Source of the DNA: Nocardia pseudovaccinii NBRC 100343
Lineage (GTDB): Bacteria; Actinomycetota; Actinomycetes; Mycobacteriales; Mycobacteriaceae
Assembly: GCF_001613225.1 (NCBI RefSeq)
Contig: NZ_BDBY01000193.1
Location: 62,001 to 126,000 of the forward strand
Direction: 5' to 3'
DNA: 64,000 bases
In this document: positions 1 to 7,012 of the stretch, in pieces
Layout of the letters: every line of letters begins with the position of its first letter
Numbering within the stretch: the stretch's first letter is position 1
Translations under genes and position numbers: made by a program
The notes under the pieces: generated by a model
The model's database searches: none
Told to the model about the DNA's origin: nothing
Seen by the model: only the letters and a program-made list of their open reading frames with translations

Positions 1-131
1 GCCGCAACCTCCTCGAGTGCCGCACCGACGGCGATCGAGAGCGCGGAGTTCACCGCGTTCATCGCCTCGGGCCGGTTCAGCGTGATGATCGCGATATGGC
101 CCTGGCGTTGCAGGACGGCGGCCTCGGTCAT
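1..131 (-). CDS. Enoyl-CoA hydratase/isomerase, N-terminal part only
   Basis: Cut by the left window edge, so only about 43 residues are visible, from an ATG at 131. They read as the first beta strands of a crotonase-fold protein, with a GHIAIITLNRPEAMNAVN segment typical of enoyl-CoA hydratases that act on CoA thioesters. It lies downstream of a second crotonase-family gene and a TetR gene on the same strand, so the three probably form one operon read leftwards. The substrate cannot be told. Confidence 0.8.
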   Translation of the reverse strand, partial: MTEAAVLQRQGHIAIITLNRPEAMNAVNSALSIAVGAALEEVA

Positions 132-168
132 GTCGGGCTCCGCTGTTGATGTGTGCCGAACCTACCGT

Positions 169-828
169 CTAGGAGCTGGATTCGGTCAGCTTGGCGACGA
201 CCGGCCCGAACATGGTGTTCTTGATCGCGCCCAGCGTCGCGGGATCCTTACCGCCGAGTGGGGCGAGCATTGCGATGGCGGCGGTGGCGACCGCGGCTTC
301 GCCCGCGGTGGCGTCGACGATATCCAGCGCTGAGGCATCGATTCCGCCGAAGCGGCGACCGGTGGTCATCGAGGCCACCGCGGCCTTGGGGGGCAGCTTG
401 GACTGGATCAGCGCGGCCATACCCGGTGTGAAGGGAATGCGGATATCGACCTCGGGCAGACAGAAGAAACCGCGGTCGGCGCGCATCACCCGGTAGTCGT
501 GGGCGAGGGCGAGCATGGCGCCGGCGCCGAAAGCGTGCCCGGGCAGTGCGGCAGCGGTGGGTATGGGCAGGGTGAGCACGCGGGCGAACAAGGCCTGCAC
601 CCGGCCGATGTACCACTGGGTGCGGTCACCGTTGGCGACCAGCCAGTCCACGTCGAGGCCGTTGGAGTAGAACTTGCCGCTCGCGGTGGTCACCAGACCG
701 TGCGCCTCCTCGGCGAGTGCGGTGTCGAGGTGGGCGTCGACCGCGTCGAGAAAGTCTGGGGTGAAACGATTTTCGTCATCACCGAGGTCCAGGACGGCGA
801 TCTTTTCGTGGTAACTCAGTGTGCTCAT
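169..828 (-). CDS. Enoyl-CoA hydratase/isomerase-family protein
   Basis: This 219-residue protein has the crotonase fold. A GKFYSNGLDVDWL segment around residues 51-63 corresponds to the first oxyanion-hole loop, and an ALPGHAFGAGAMLALAHDYR segment to the second. It is shorter than a standard hydratase (about 260 aa) and resembles the short delta3,delta2-enoyl-CoA isomerase-like branch. The usual catalytic glutamates of true hydratases are not obvious, so isomerase or another CoA-thioester chemistry is more likely than hydration. It lies between a TetR gene (gap 20 bp) and another crotonase-family gene (gap 37 bp) on the same strand. Confidence 0.8.
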   Translation of the reverse strand: MSTLSYHEKIAVLDLGDDENRFTPDFLDAVDAHLDTALAEEAHGLVTTASGKFYSNGLDVDWLVANGDRTQWYIGRVQALFARVLTLPIPTAAALPGHAFGAGAMLALAHDYRVMRADRGFFCLPEVDIRIPFTPGMAALIQSKLPPKAAVASMTTGRRFGGIDASALDIVDATAGEAAVATAAIAMLAPLGGKDPATLGAIKNTMFGPVVAKLTESSS

Positions 829-848
829 GTTGTTCCTTACTTCGGGTG

Positions 849-1463
849 TTATTCGGGTGGGCCGACCGCGAGCACCGCGCGCACGGCGGCGCGAAGGTGT
901 TCGCGGGCAATGGGTTCGGCGATCCGGTCGCGACGCAGCAGGATGCCGGTCGGCAAATCGACGACGCAGGTGGTGATCACATCGACCGCGGCGGCGTCAC
1001 CGCGGCCCCACAGGGCGCGTGCGAGCCGGATGAGCAGTCGCACCAGCGCGTCATCGGTTCCGGCGAGTTCGGCGACGATCTGTTCGGGCAGTTCGTCGCC
1101 GAGCAGTTCGTCACGTGAGACGGTCAGCAGCAGTTTCGAGGAATCCGGGTATCGCCGCGCGAACTCCACCGGCGTCTCGGCGGCGGCCACTACCGCCTCG
1201 AGCGCGCCCGAGGTGTCGTCGTTCGCGGACAGATGCGCCTCGACCGACTCGGTCTGCATCCGCAGAAACCGCCCGGCCGCCCGTAACCAGCTGCGTCCGA
1301 GTAGTTCCGCGCGCGAGCCGAAGGTGTGATAGATCGCGCCGTTGGACACGCCGGTGGCCGCCGCGACGGCCCGGATGGTGACCGCCGCCGGACCCGAGCG
1401 CACCGCCAGCGACTCCGCGGCATCGAGCACGGTGTCGGGGTCGTGGGTCCGTGGGCGGGGCAT
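849..1463 (-). CDS. TetR/AcrR-family repressor of the crotonase operon
   Basis: A 204-residue protein starting MPRPRTHDPDTVLDAAES. The helix-turn-helix lies around residues 27-46 (TIRAVAAATGVSNGAIYHTF), as in TetR proteins; the rest would be the ligand-binding and dimer domain. I chose the ATG at 1463 because the reading frame can be extended to 1517 only by running through a perfect 18-bp palindrome that looks like the operator. It is the first gene of a leftward run with two crotonase-family genes. It is probably autoregulatory and probably senses an acyl-CoA or related ligand, which is inference. Confidence 0.85.
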   Translation of the reverse strand: MPRPRTHDPDTVLDAAESLAVRSGPAAVTIRAVAAATGVSNGAIYHTFGSRAELLGRSWLRAAGRFLRMQTESVEAHLSANDDTSGALEAVVAAAETPVEFARRYPDSSKLLLTVSRDELLGDELPEQIVAELAGTDDALVRLLIRLARALWGRGDAAAVDVITTCVVDLPTGILLRRDRIAEPIAREHLRAAVRAVLAVGPPE

Positions 1464-1475
1464 GCCACGACTATA

Positions 1476-1493
1476 ACAGAGCAATTGCTCTGT
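1476..1493. promoter_or_regulatory. Perfect 18-bp palindrome, probable TetR operator
   Basis: The sequence ACAGAGCAATTGCTCTGT is its own reverse complement and ends 12 bp upstream of the TetR start at 1463. Length, symmetry and position are typical of a TetR-family operator covering its own promoter. Binding by the adjacent regulator is inferred. Confidence 0.65.
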
Positions 1494-1682
1494 AATGAAG
1501 CGGCAGCATCCCGGCAAACCCCTCTTCCGCTACGCCACTGCATGTTTCGCCCGGTCACGGGTACTTTCACGGCGCGGTTACCGCAATGCGCGGACTTCGT
1601 TACGTTTCGGCGCGACGGACATACGATGAGGTACTGTCTGGTCCTCCCGCCTTGCCCGCACGAACAGAAACGGCGCCTGCGA

Positions 1683-2240
1683 ATGTCACGAGTGGTCACC
1701 AAGGAGCAGTACTTCGACACCGCTCTGGAGGTCTTGGCCGAACTCGGCTTCAAGGGCCTCAATATCGGCGTGCTGTGCCGCCGCCTCGGTGTCACCAGCG
1801 GCTCGTTCTACCATCATTTCGGCAGCTGGCAGGGCTTCGTGGACGCGCTGCTCGAGCATTGGGAGAACCGCCAGGTCATCATCCTGCGCACACTGAAATT
1901 CAACCAGGGCAATCCCGACGACGACATCCGCGCCATGTCCGACCTCGCCGCGGGCCTGCACCACGCCGCCGAGGCCGCGATCCGGGCCTGGGCCGGTAAT
2001 GACGAATCGGTCAATCTGGCACTCAAGCGGGTCGACGAATCACGCCGCCGCACCGTGCACAAGGCGATCAAAGGCGTTGTGGGCGATGAGGAGACCACCG
2101 CGGTGGTCACCGCACTCGGCATGTCGATGCTGATCGGCTACCAGCAGATCGCCGCGGGCGGGGAGGACATTTCACTGGACCAGCTGCTGGCCCAGTACGC
2201 GCGGTTGATCTACTCTCACGCCCGCCGCTCAGCCGAGTAG
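1683..2240 (+). CDS. TetR/AcrR-family transcriptional regulator
   Basis: A 185-residue protein with an N-terminal DNA-binding domain. The helix-turn-helix is near residues 25-45 (NIGVLCRRLGVTSGSFYHHF), and the following FGSWQGFVDALLEHW segment is typical of the family. The ATG at 1683 is preferred; an in-frame ATG at 1626 would add an unlikely Cys/Pro-rich leader. It is divergent from the TetR gene at 849-1463, so about 220 bp between them hold both promoters. Its 3' end overlaps the convergent antiporter gene by 12 bp. Ligand and targets are unknown. Confidence 0.82.
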   Translation: MSRVVTKEQYFDTALEVLAELGFKGLNIGVLCRRLGVTSGSFYHHFGSWQGFVDALLEHWENRQVIILRTLKFNQGNPDDDIRAMSDLAAGLHHAAEAAIRAWAGNDESVNLALKRVDESRRRTVHKAIKGVVGDEETTAVVTALGMSMLIGYQQIAAGGEDISLDQLLAQYARLIYSHARRSAE

Positions 2241-4088
2241 CTCGTCCACATAGCACCACCGCCACGCCTCACCGGGCTCCACACTGCGCATCACCGGATG
2301 TCCGGTAGCGGCATAATGCTTGGTCGCGTGATTGCCCACCGAGGAGTCACAGCAGGCGATGTGCCCGCAGGACAGGCACATTCGCAGATGCACCCAGGCG
2401 TACCCCTCGGCGATGCATTCCTTGCACTCGTCGGGTTCGGTGGGCTCACGCACCAGCGGCGCGGACTCGAGATGCGCGCAGCTGTCGGCCGCCACCGGGG
2501 CGGCGAGCGGTTCGACGCGTTCCTCTTCGGTTTCGTCGAAGCGGTCGATCATCGATTCCTCGAGATCGAGCCGCGAGAGCACGTACTGCAGGATCTCGTA
2601 GTCCGCGGTGCCCGAATCCCGCACGCGCAGTACTGTTTCCCGTTCCGCGCGCAGCATTTCCAGCCGCAGCCGACGATATTCGGCGGTCGGTGTCGCCAGT
2701 TCCGATTCCGAGCGGCCCAGTCGTTCCCAGGCCGCGTTGGTCTTCCAGGTGACCCGATCACGCAGTGTCTCGACGACACCGGGCGGTGTGTCGGGGGTGA
2801 TGTGCTTTTCCAGCTCGGCCAGTCCGGCCGAGGTCGCCTGCTGCAGCAGATTCGCCTTCTGCAGTGCGTTTTCCGCGCGACTCGGGCCGCGCACATGCAG
2901 CCGCCGAACCACCCACGGCAGCGAAGTCCCCTGCAGCAGTAGCGTTCCCGCGACCACGACGAGGGCGAGCAGTTTGAGCACCGGCAGTTGCGGGGTGTCG
3001 GCGGGCAGCAGCAGCACCGCCGCCAGGGTGACCACCCCGCGCATGCCCGCCCACGACACCACCACCGGATGGCTCAGCGGCACATCGGCATTCGACAATC
3101 CGAGCTTGCGCGAGAGCAACGCGACCGGGAACACCCACAGCGGCCGCGACAGCATCGCCGCCAACATGACCGCCACCGCCGCAACGATCAGGGTGCGGTG
3201 ATCGAGGTTGCTGTCCCACGCGCCTTCGATGATGGCGCGCATCTGCAGCCCGATCATCAGGAAGACGACGCTTTCCAGAATGAATTGGATGGTGCGCCAG
3301 TTGGTGCGTTCGGCGATCCGGGAGGCGGCGCTCTGCCACGCCGGTGCACCGTGCCCCAGTACCATGCCGCAGGTCACCACCGCGATCACACCGGAGGCTT
3401 CGATCCCCTCGGCGGGCAGATAGGCGACGAACGGCGCCAGGAACGACAGCGTGGTGTCCAGCACCGGATCGGTGATCCGCCGCCGCAGCATCGCCAGCAG
3501 ATAGGCGACCACGATGCCCACCGCCGCGCCGCCGCCCGCTGCCAGCAGGAAGTCACCACCGGCCTTCCACACCGACACCGTGCCCGCGGCCGCCGCGATC
3601 GCGGTGCGCACCGTCACCAGCGCGGTCGCGTCGTTGAACATCGACTCGTCTTCGAGGATCGTGACGATCCGGCGCGGCATCCCGATGCGTCGCGCGATGC
3701 CGGTCGCGGCCACCGCGTCCGTCGGTGCGACCACCGCACCCAGTGCCACCGCCACCGCGAACGGTACCGGCAACAGCCACCACACCACCGCCGCGACCGC
3801 GAACGTGCTGAACAGCACCAGACCCACCGACAGCAGCGCGATGGTGCGCGCATTGGCCCGGAAGTCGACCAGGGAGGTGCGAATCGCCGAGGTGTAGAGC
3901 AGCGGCGGCAGGAAACCCAGCAGGATGACCTCGGGATCCGGATGGACCTCGGGAACGTGCGGCAAATACGACGCGACCACCCCGGCCAGCGTCAACACCA
4001 GCGGTTCGGATATCCCGAACCGTCGCGCGAGCGCCGCGAGCGACGCCGCCGAGGCGACTAGAACAACGAGGCCGATCGCGACATGCAC
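2229..4088 (-). CDS. CPA1-family Na+/H+ antiporter with C-terminal UBP zinc finger
   Basis: About 619 residues from a GTG at 4088. The first 400 or so residues form a run of hydrophobic helices with CPA1 signatures: APTDAVAAT in the core and LEDESMFNDATALV, the family's acidic ion-exchange motif. A cytoplasmic linker rich in charged helices follows. The last 85 or so residues hold a Cys/His cluster (CAHLES, CKECIAEGYAWVHLRMCLSC, HIACCDSS, H..KH) of the ubiquitin-hydrolase-type zinc finger. It should exchange sodium for protons at the plasma membrane; the zinc finger's role is unknown. The frame stays open to 4199, but that extension does not look like the family N-terminus. Confidence 0.85.
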   Translation of the reverse strand: MHVAIGLVVLVASAASLAALARRFGISEPLVLTLAGVVASYLPHVPEVHPDPEVILLGFLPPLLYTSAIRTSLVDFRANARTIALLSVGLVLFSTFAVAAVVWWLLPVPFAVAVALGAVVAPTDAVAATGIARRIGMPRRIVTILEDESMFNDATALVTVRTAIAAAAGTVSVWKAGGDFLLAAGGGAAVGIVVAYLLAMLRRRITDPVLDTTLSFLAPFVAYLPAEGIEASGVIAVVTCGMVLGHGAPAWQSAASRIAERTNWRTIQFILESVVFLMIGLQMRAIIEGAWDSNLDHRTLIVAAVAVMLAAMLSRPLWVFPVALLSRKLGLSNADVPLSHPVVVSWAGMRGVVTLAAVLLLPADTPQLPVLKLLALVVVAGTLLLQGTSLPWVVRRLHVRGPSRAENALQKANLLQQATSAGLAELEKHITPDTPPGVVETLRDRVTWKTNAAWERLGRSESELATPTAEYRRLRLEMLRAERETVLRVRDSGTADYEILQYVLSRLDLEESMIDRFDETEEERVEPLAAPVAADSCAHLESAPLVREPTEPDECKECIAEGYAWVHLRMCLSCGHIACCDSSVGNHATKHYAATGHPVMRSVEPGEAWRWCYVDELLG

Positions 4089-4225
4089 TGTGGCATTCTC
4101 GCAGAGCAAACACCCGGCTCGAAAAGACCATGCGGTACGTGACACGGACAGTGTGGTTCGGTTCCCCCGAATGGCTGTGGCGGTAGCGTTCGCGCGCAAT
4201 AGTTGTCGGCACGAAGGAGGTAGAC

Positions 4226-5116
4226 ATGGAAGAGTTTGCGTCCTGGCGGGCGAGCGGTCGGCGCCACACCCACCGCGGCCATCAGATCTTCTGGCAGGAC
4301 AGCAGCGGCGACGGTGCCGGAAATCTGCTCTGCATCCACGGTTTCCCCACCGCGTCCTGGGACTGGCACGCGGTATGGCCGGGTCTGCGTGAGCGGTTCG
4401 CGCGGCTCATTGCCCCGGATATGATCGGCTTCGGCTGGTCGGCCAAACCCCGCAATTACGATTACCGGATCGCCGATCAGGCCGATATCCACGAGAATCT
4501 GCTGCGTGAGCAGGGGATTTCCCGGACGCACATCCTGGCCCACGATTACGGCGACACTGTCGCCCAGGAGTTGCTGGCCCGCGACGCGCAGCGCCGCGCC
4601 GACGGCGACGATTCCCTGGTGATCGAATCGGTATGCCTGCTCAACGGCGGACTGTTCCCTGAGACCCACCGTGCGCGACCGGTGCAGAAGTTGCTGGCGA
4701 GTCCGCTGGGACCGCTGCTCGGGGTGCTGGGTACCGAGCGGGTGTTCCGTCGCAGCCTTGCCGGGGTCTTCGGTCCCGACACCCGACCCAGTTCCCACGA
4801 GCTCGATCAGTACTGGATCCTGTGGTGTAGCAAGCACGGGAAGAGCAACGGGCACAAGCTGATTCGCTATATGGGTGAGCGCAAGGCGAACCGGGCGCGC
4901 TGGGTGGGCGCCCTGGTCGACACACCGGTTCCGGTCCGGCTGATCGACGGTCTGCTCGATCCGGTATCGGGTGCGCACATGGTGCGCCGCTATCGCGAAC
5001 TGATCCCGGATCCGGATGTGGTCGAGTTGCCGAAGGTCGGGCACTATCCCCAGTTCGAAGCCCCCAGGGAGACCTTGGCCGCGGTGCTGGATTTCCACGC
5101 CAGCCGCGTGCGGTAG
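4226..5116 (+). CDS. Alpha/beta hydrolase of the MEST/PEG1 type
   Basis: A 296-residue alpha/beta hydrolase with an HGFPTASWDW oxyanion-hole segment. The nucleophile elbow reads LAHDYGDTVAQELLAR, so the nucleophile is probably Asp107 and not Ser. A C-terminal histidine is in KVGHYPQFE (about residue 273). The phrases SVCLLNGGLFPETHR and RARWVGALVDTPVPV match, from memory, the vertebrate mesoderm-specific transcript (MEST/PEG1) protein and its bacterial relatives more closely than haloalkane dehalogenases. An Asp nucleophile suggests epoxide hydrolase or dehalogenase chemistry; the substrate is unknown. A strong AAGGAGG site precedes the ATG. Confidence 0.82.
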   Translation: MEEFASWRASGRRHTHRGHQIFWQDSSGDGAGNLLCIHGFPTASWDWHAVWPGLRERFARLIAPDMIGFGWSAKPRNYDYRIADQADIHENLLREQGISRTHILAHDYGDTVAQELLARDAQRRADGDDSLVIESVCLLNGGLFPETHRARPVQKLLASPLGPLLGVLGTERVFRRSLAGVFGPDTRPSSHELDQYWILWCSKHGKSNGHKLIRYMGERKANRARWVGALVDTPVPVRLIDGLLDPVSGAHMVRRYRELIPDPDVVELPKVGHYPQFEAPRETLAAVLDFHASRVR

Positions 5117-5133
5117 ACGAACACCCCCGGTGT

Positions 5134-5149
5134 TATGGGGCGTCCCATA
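5134..5149. promoter_or_regulatory. 16-bp near-palindrome, possible operator of the TetR gene at 5160
   Basis: TATGGG and CCCATA arms are separated by GCGT, giving seven of eight symmetric pairs, 10 bp before the start of the TetR gene. The position suggests autorepression or a leaderless promoter region. Confidence 0.45.
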
Positions 5150-5159
5150 CTATGGCTAC

Positions 5160-5783
5160 ATGGCAGCGACACGCCGCACGAATAAGGAGGCTCCGGCGCG
5201 CCCACAGCAGCGTGACGCGCGCCGGAGGATGATCGCGGGCACGATCGAATCCCTGCGCATCCATGGCGCGAGCGCCACCAGTGTGGACCGGGTGCTGGCC
5301 GATACCGGTGCGCCTCGCGGGTCGGTCTATCACCACTTTCCCGGCGGTCGCACCCACCTGATCACCGACGCGCTCACCGCGGCCGGTGGTTCGATGTCGG
5401 AATTCATCGAAACGATCACCCGCGAGAACGATCCGGAGACCGCACTGGATATGTTCGTCGCACTGTGGCGACGGACCCTCGTCGACAGCGACTACCGCGC
5501 GGGCTGCCCGATCTTCGCGGTCGCCGTCGAAACCAACGACGACGCACCGGAATTCGCGGCATCTGCCGCCGCCGTCTTCGCCCGCTGGAATGCCGCGCTC
5601 ACCGATATGCTCAGCCGTCACGGCCTCGACCCGGTGCGGTCGCGGCGCATGGCCACTCTCACCGTCGCCGCTGTCGAGGGGGCGATCGCGCTGTGTCGCG
5701 TCGAGCGTGCCATCACTCCGCTCGAGGACACCGTCCACGAATTGCAAGTTCAGCTGACGAACGCCATCAGCGCTTCCGCGTAG
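5160..5783 (+). CDS. TetR/AcrR-family regulator
   Basis: A 207-residue protein with a basic N-terminus. The DNA-binding segment [20 protein letters not shown] lies around residues 40-60. A C-terminal domain contains YRAGCPIFAVAVE, typical of the LmrA/YxaF-like TetR branch. The start at 5160 (MAATRRTNKE) was chosen over longer in-frame options because it follows the operator-like repeat. It lies 43 bp after the MEST-like hydrolase and 200 bp before a crotonase-family gene on the same strand, so it may control either. The operator-like repeat at 5910-5931 differs in sequence, so it is not obviously this protein's site. Confidence 0.82.
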   Translation: MAATRRTNKEAPARPQQRDARRRMIAGTIESLRIHGASATSVDRVLADTGAPRGSVYHHFPGGRTHLITDALTAAGGSMSEFIETITRENDPETALDMFVALWRRTLVDSDYRAGCPIFAVAVETNDDAPEFAASAAAVFARWNAALTDMLSRHGLDPVRSRRMATLTVAAVEGAIALCRVERAITPLEDTVHELQVQLTNAISASA

Positions 5784-5899
5784 CGCCTGATCGATCCGGG
5801 TCTTTTCCGGTGACATTCGGCAGTTCGCCCCTGCGGAGAATGCCCGCTCGGAGCCGTCTTTCTGGGTATGCGGCCGACCGTGTTCGACAGGGCGTGCCC

Positions 5900-5931
5900 T
5901 TGACATCCCGATTATGGTGAGGACCATAATC
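5900..5931 (+). promoter_or_regulatory. Promoter with overlapping perfect inverted repeat
   Basis: A TTGACA box (5900-5905) is followed after 19 bp by CATAAT (5925-5930). Overlapping the spacer and the -10 box is an inverted repeat with 9-bp arms, GATTATGGT (5910-5918) and ACCATAATC (5923-5931), separated by GAGG. A repressor bound here would block the promoter of the crotonase-family gene at 5983. Confidence 0.6.
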
Positions 5932-5982
5932 AGCGTCGGGTGCAGCTTCCACCGCGCCCACCACGAACCCGAGGAGACGCCG

Positions 5983-6954
5983 ATGTCGCGAACAGCCGAG
6001 CTCGACTTGGAGACGATCGACCTGGCCCGGAACGGGAGAGTGCTCACCGCGACCATCGTCGCACCGCCGCTGAACTTCGTCACACCCGCCGTCGTACGGG
6101 ATCTGGACCTGCTCACCGCGGCGGCCGATACCGACGACACGGTCGGCGCGATCGTGCTCACGGGCGGTCTGCCCGGGCGGTTCCTCACCCACGCGGATCC
6201 GAGCGCGCTGACCGGCATGCTCGCGATGCCGCATCCGTTCATCCCGGCCCGCGCGGTGGCGCCGCTGATCCCGGTGCTCAACACGAGCCTGCGGGTACCG
6301 GGTGCGGCCCATGTGCTGGAGCGTTTCGGGGGCGGTCTCGGGACCGGCATGGTGTGGGGTTACCGCTGGAAGCGAACGACCCTGCGGATGAACCGATCTC
6401 GCGTGGTCTATCTGGCCGCCATCAATGGCCCGGCCCTCGGCGGCGGGCATGAGATCGCCCTCGCCTGCGATATCCGGTACGCCGCCGATGCCGAGCACGT
6501 CAAACTCGGTCAGATCGAATCGATCGCCAATCTCATTCCGGGCGGCGGCGGAACCCAGCGCCTGCCGCGACTGATCGGCGCGGCAAAGGCGATCGAGTTG
6601 ACCCTCGAAGGTGGACCGCTCAGCGCACAGCAGGGCCTGCGTCTGGGCCTGGTGCACCGGCTGACCTCCGAGAACGAGTTACTCGTTGAAACCGAGGCCA
6701 CCGCGACGCGTCTGGCCGCGCGCAATCCGGTCGTCATCAGCGAGCTCAAGCGCGCCATCTATTTCGGCACGGAGAGGTCGTTGTCGCGCAGTCTGAATCA
6801 CGAACTCGCCGCATTCCTGTCCACCGGCAGCAGTAAGGCGGCCACTCGCACCCAGGACGCCTTCTTCGACGATCTCGATCGGCTCGGCGACACACCGTTT
6901 CTGGCCGAGCCGAAGGCGTGGATCGACGGCACTCGCGTCGACCAGACCAGTTGA
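5983..6954 (+). CDS. Enoyl-CoA hydratase/isomerase-family protein
   Basis: A 323-residue crotonase-superfamily protein, longer than the 260-residue norm. The extra length is a loop around residues 75-125 between the first and second oxyanion-hole regions. The core AAINGPALGGGHEIALACDI and the following IPGGGGTQRLPRLIG segments are classic hydratase/isomerase features. In the loop around QIESIANLIPGG, Glu may play the part of the second catalytic acid. The ATG at 5983 follows a GAGGAG site. It is preceded by its own promoter and operator and followed after 58 bp by a molybdopterin oxidoreductase gene. Its role is in fatty acid or other CoA-ester catabolism; the substrate is unknown. Confidence 0.82.
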   Translation: MSRTAELDLETIDLARNGRVLTATIVAPPLNFVTPAVVRDLDLLTAAADTDDTVGAIVLTGGLPGRFLTHADPSALTGMLAMPHPFIPARAVAPLIPVLNTSLRVPGAAHVLERFGGGLGTGMVWGYRWKRTTLRMNRSRVVYLAAINGPALGGGHEIALACDIRYAADAEHVKLGQIESIANLIPGGGGTQRLPRLIGAAKAIELTLEGGPLSAQQGLRLGLVHRLTSENELLVETEATATRLAARNPVVISELKRAIYFGTERSLSRSLNHELAAFLSTGSSKAATRTQDAFFDDLDRLGDTPFLAEPKAWIDGTRVDQTS

Positions 6955-7012
6955 GCATCCATATTTCGACCGGCGGTTTCGCTTCCGTCGACGACAACTC
7001 GGAGGAGCATCG

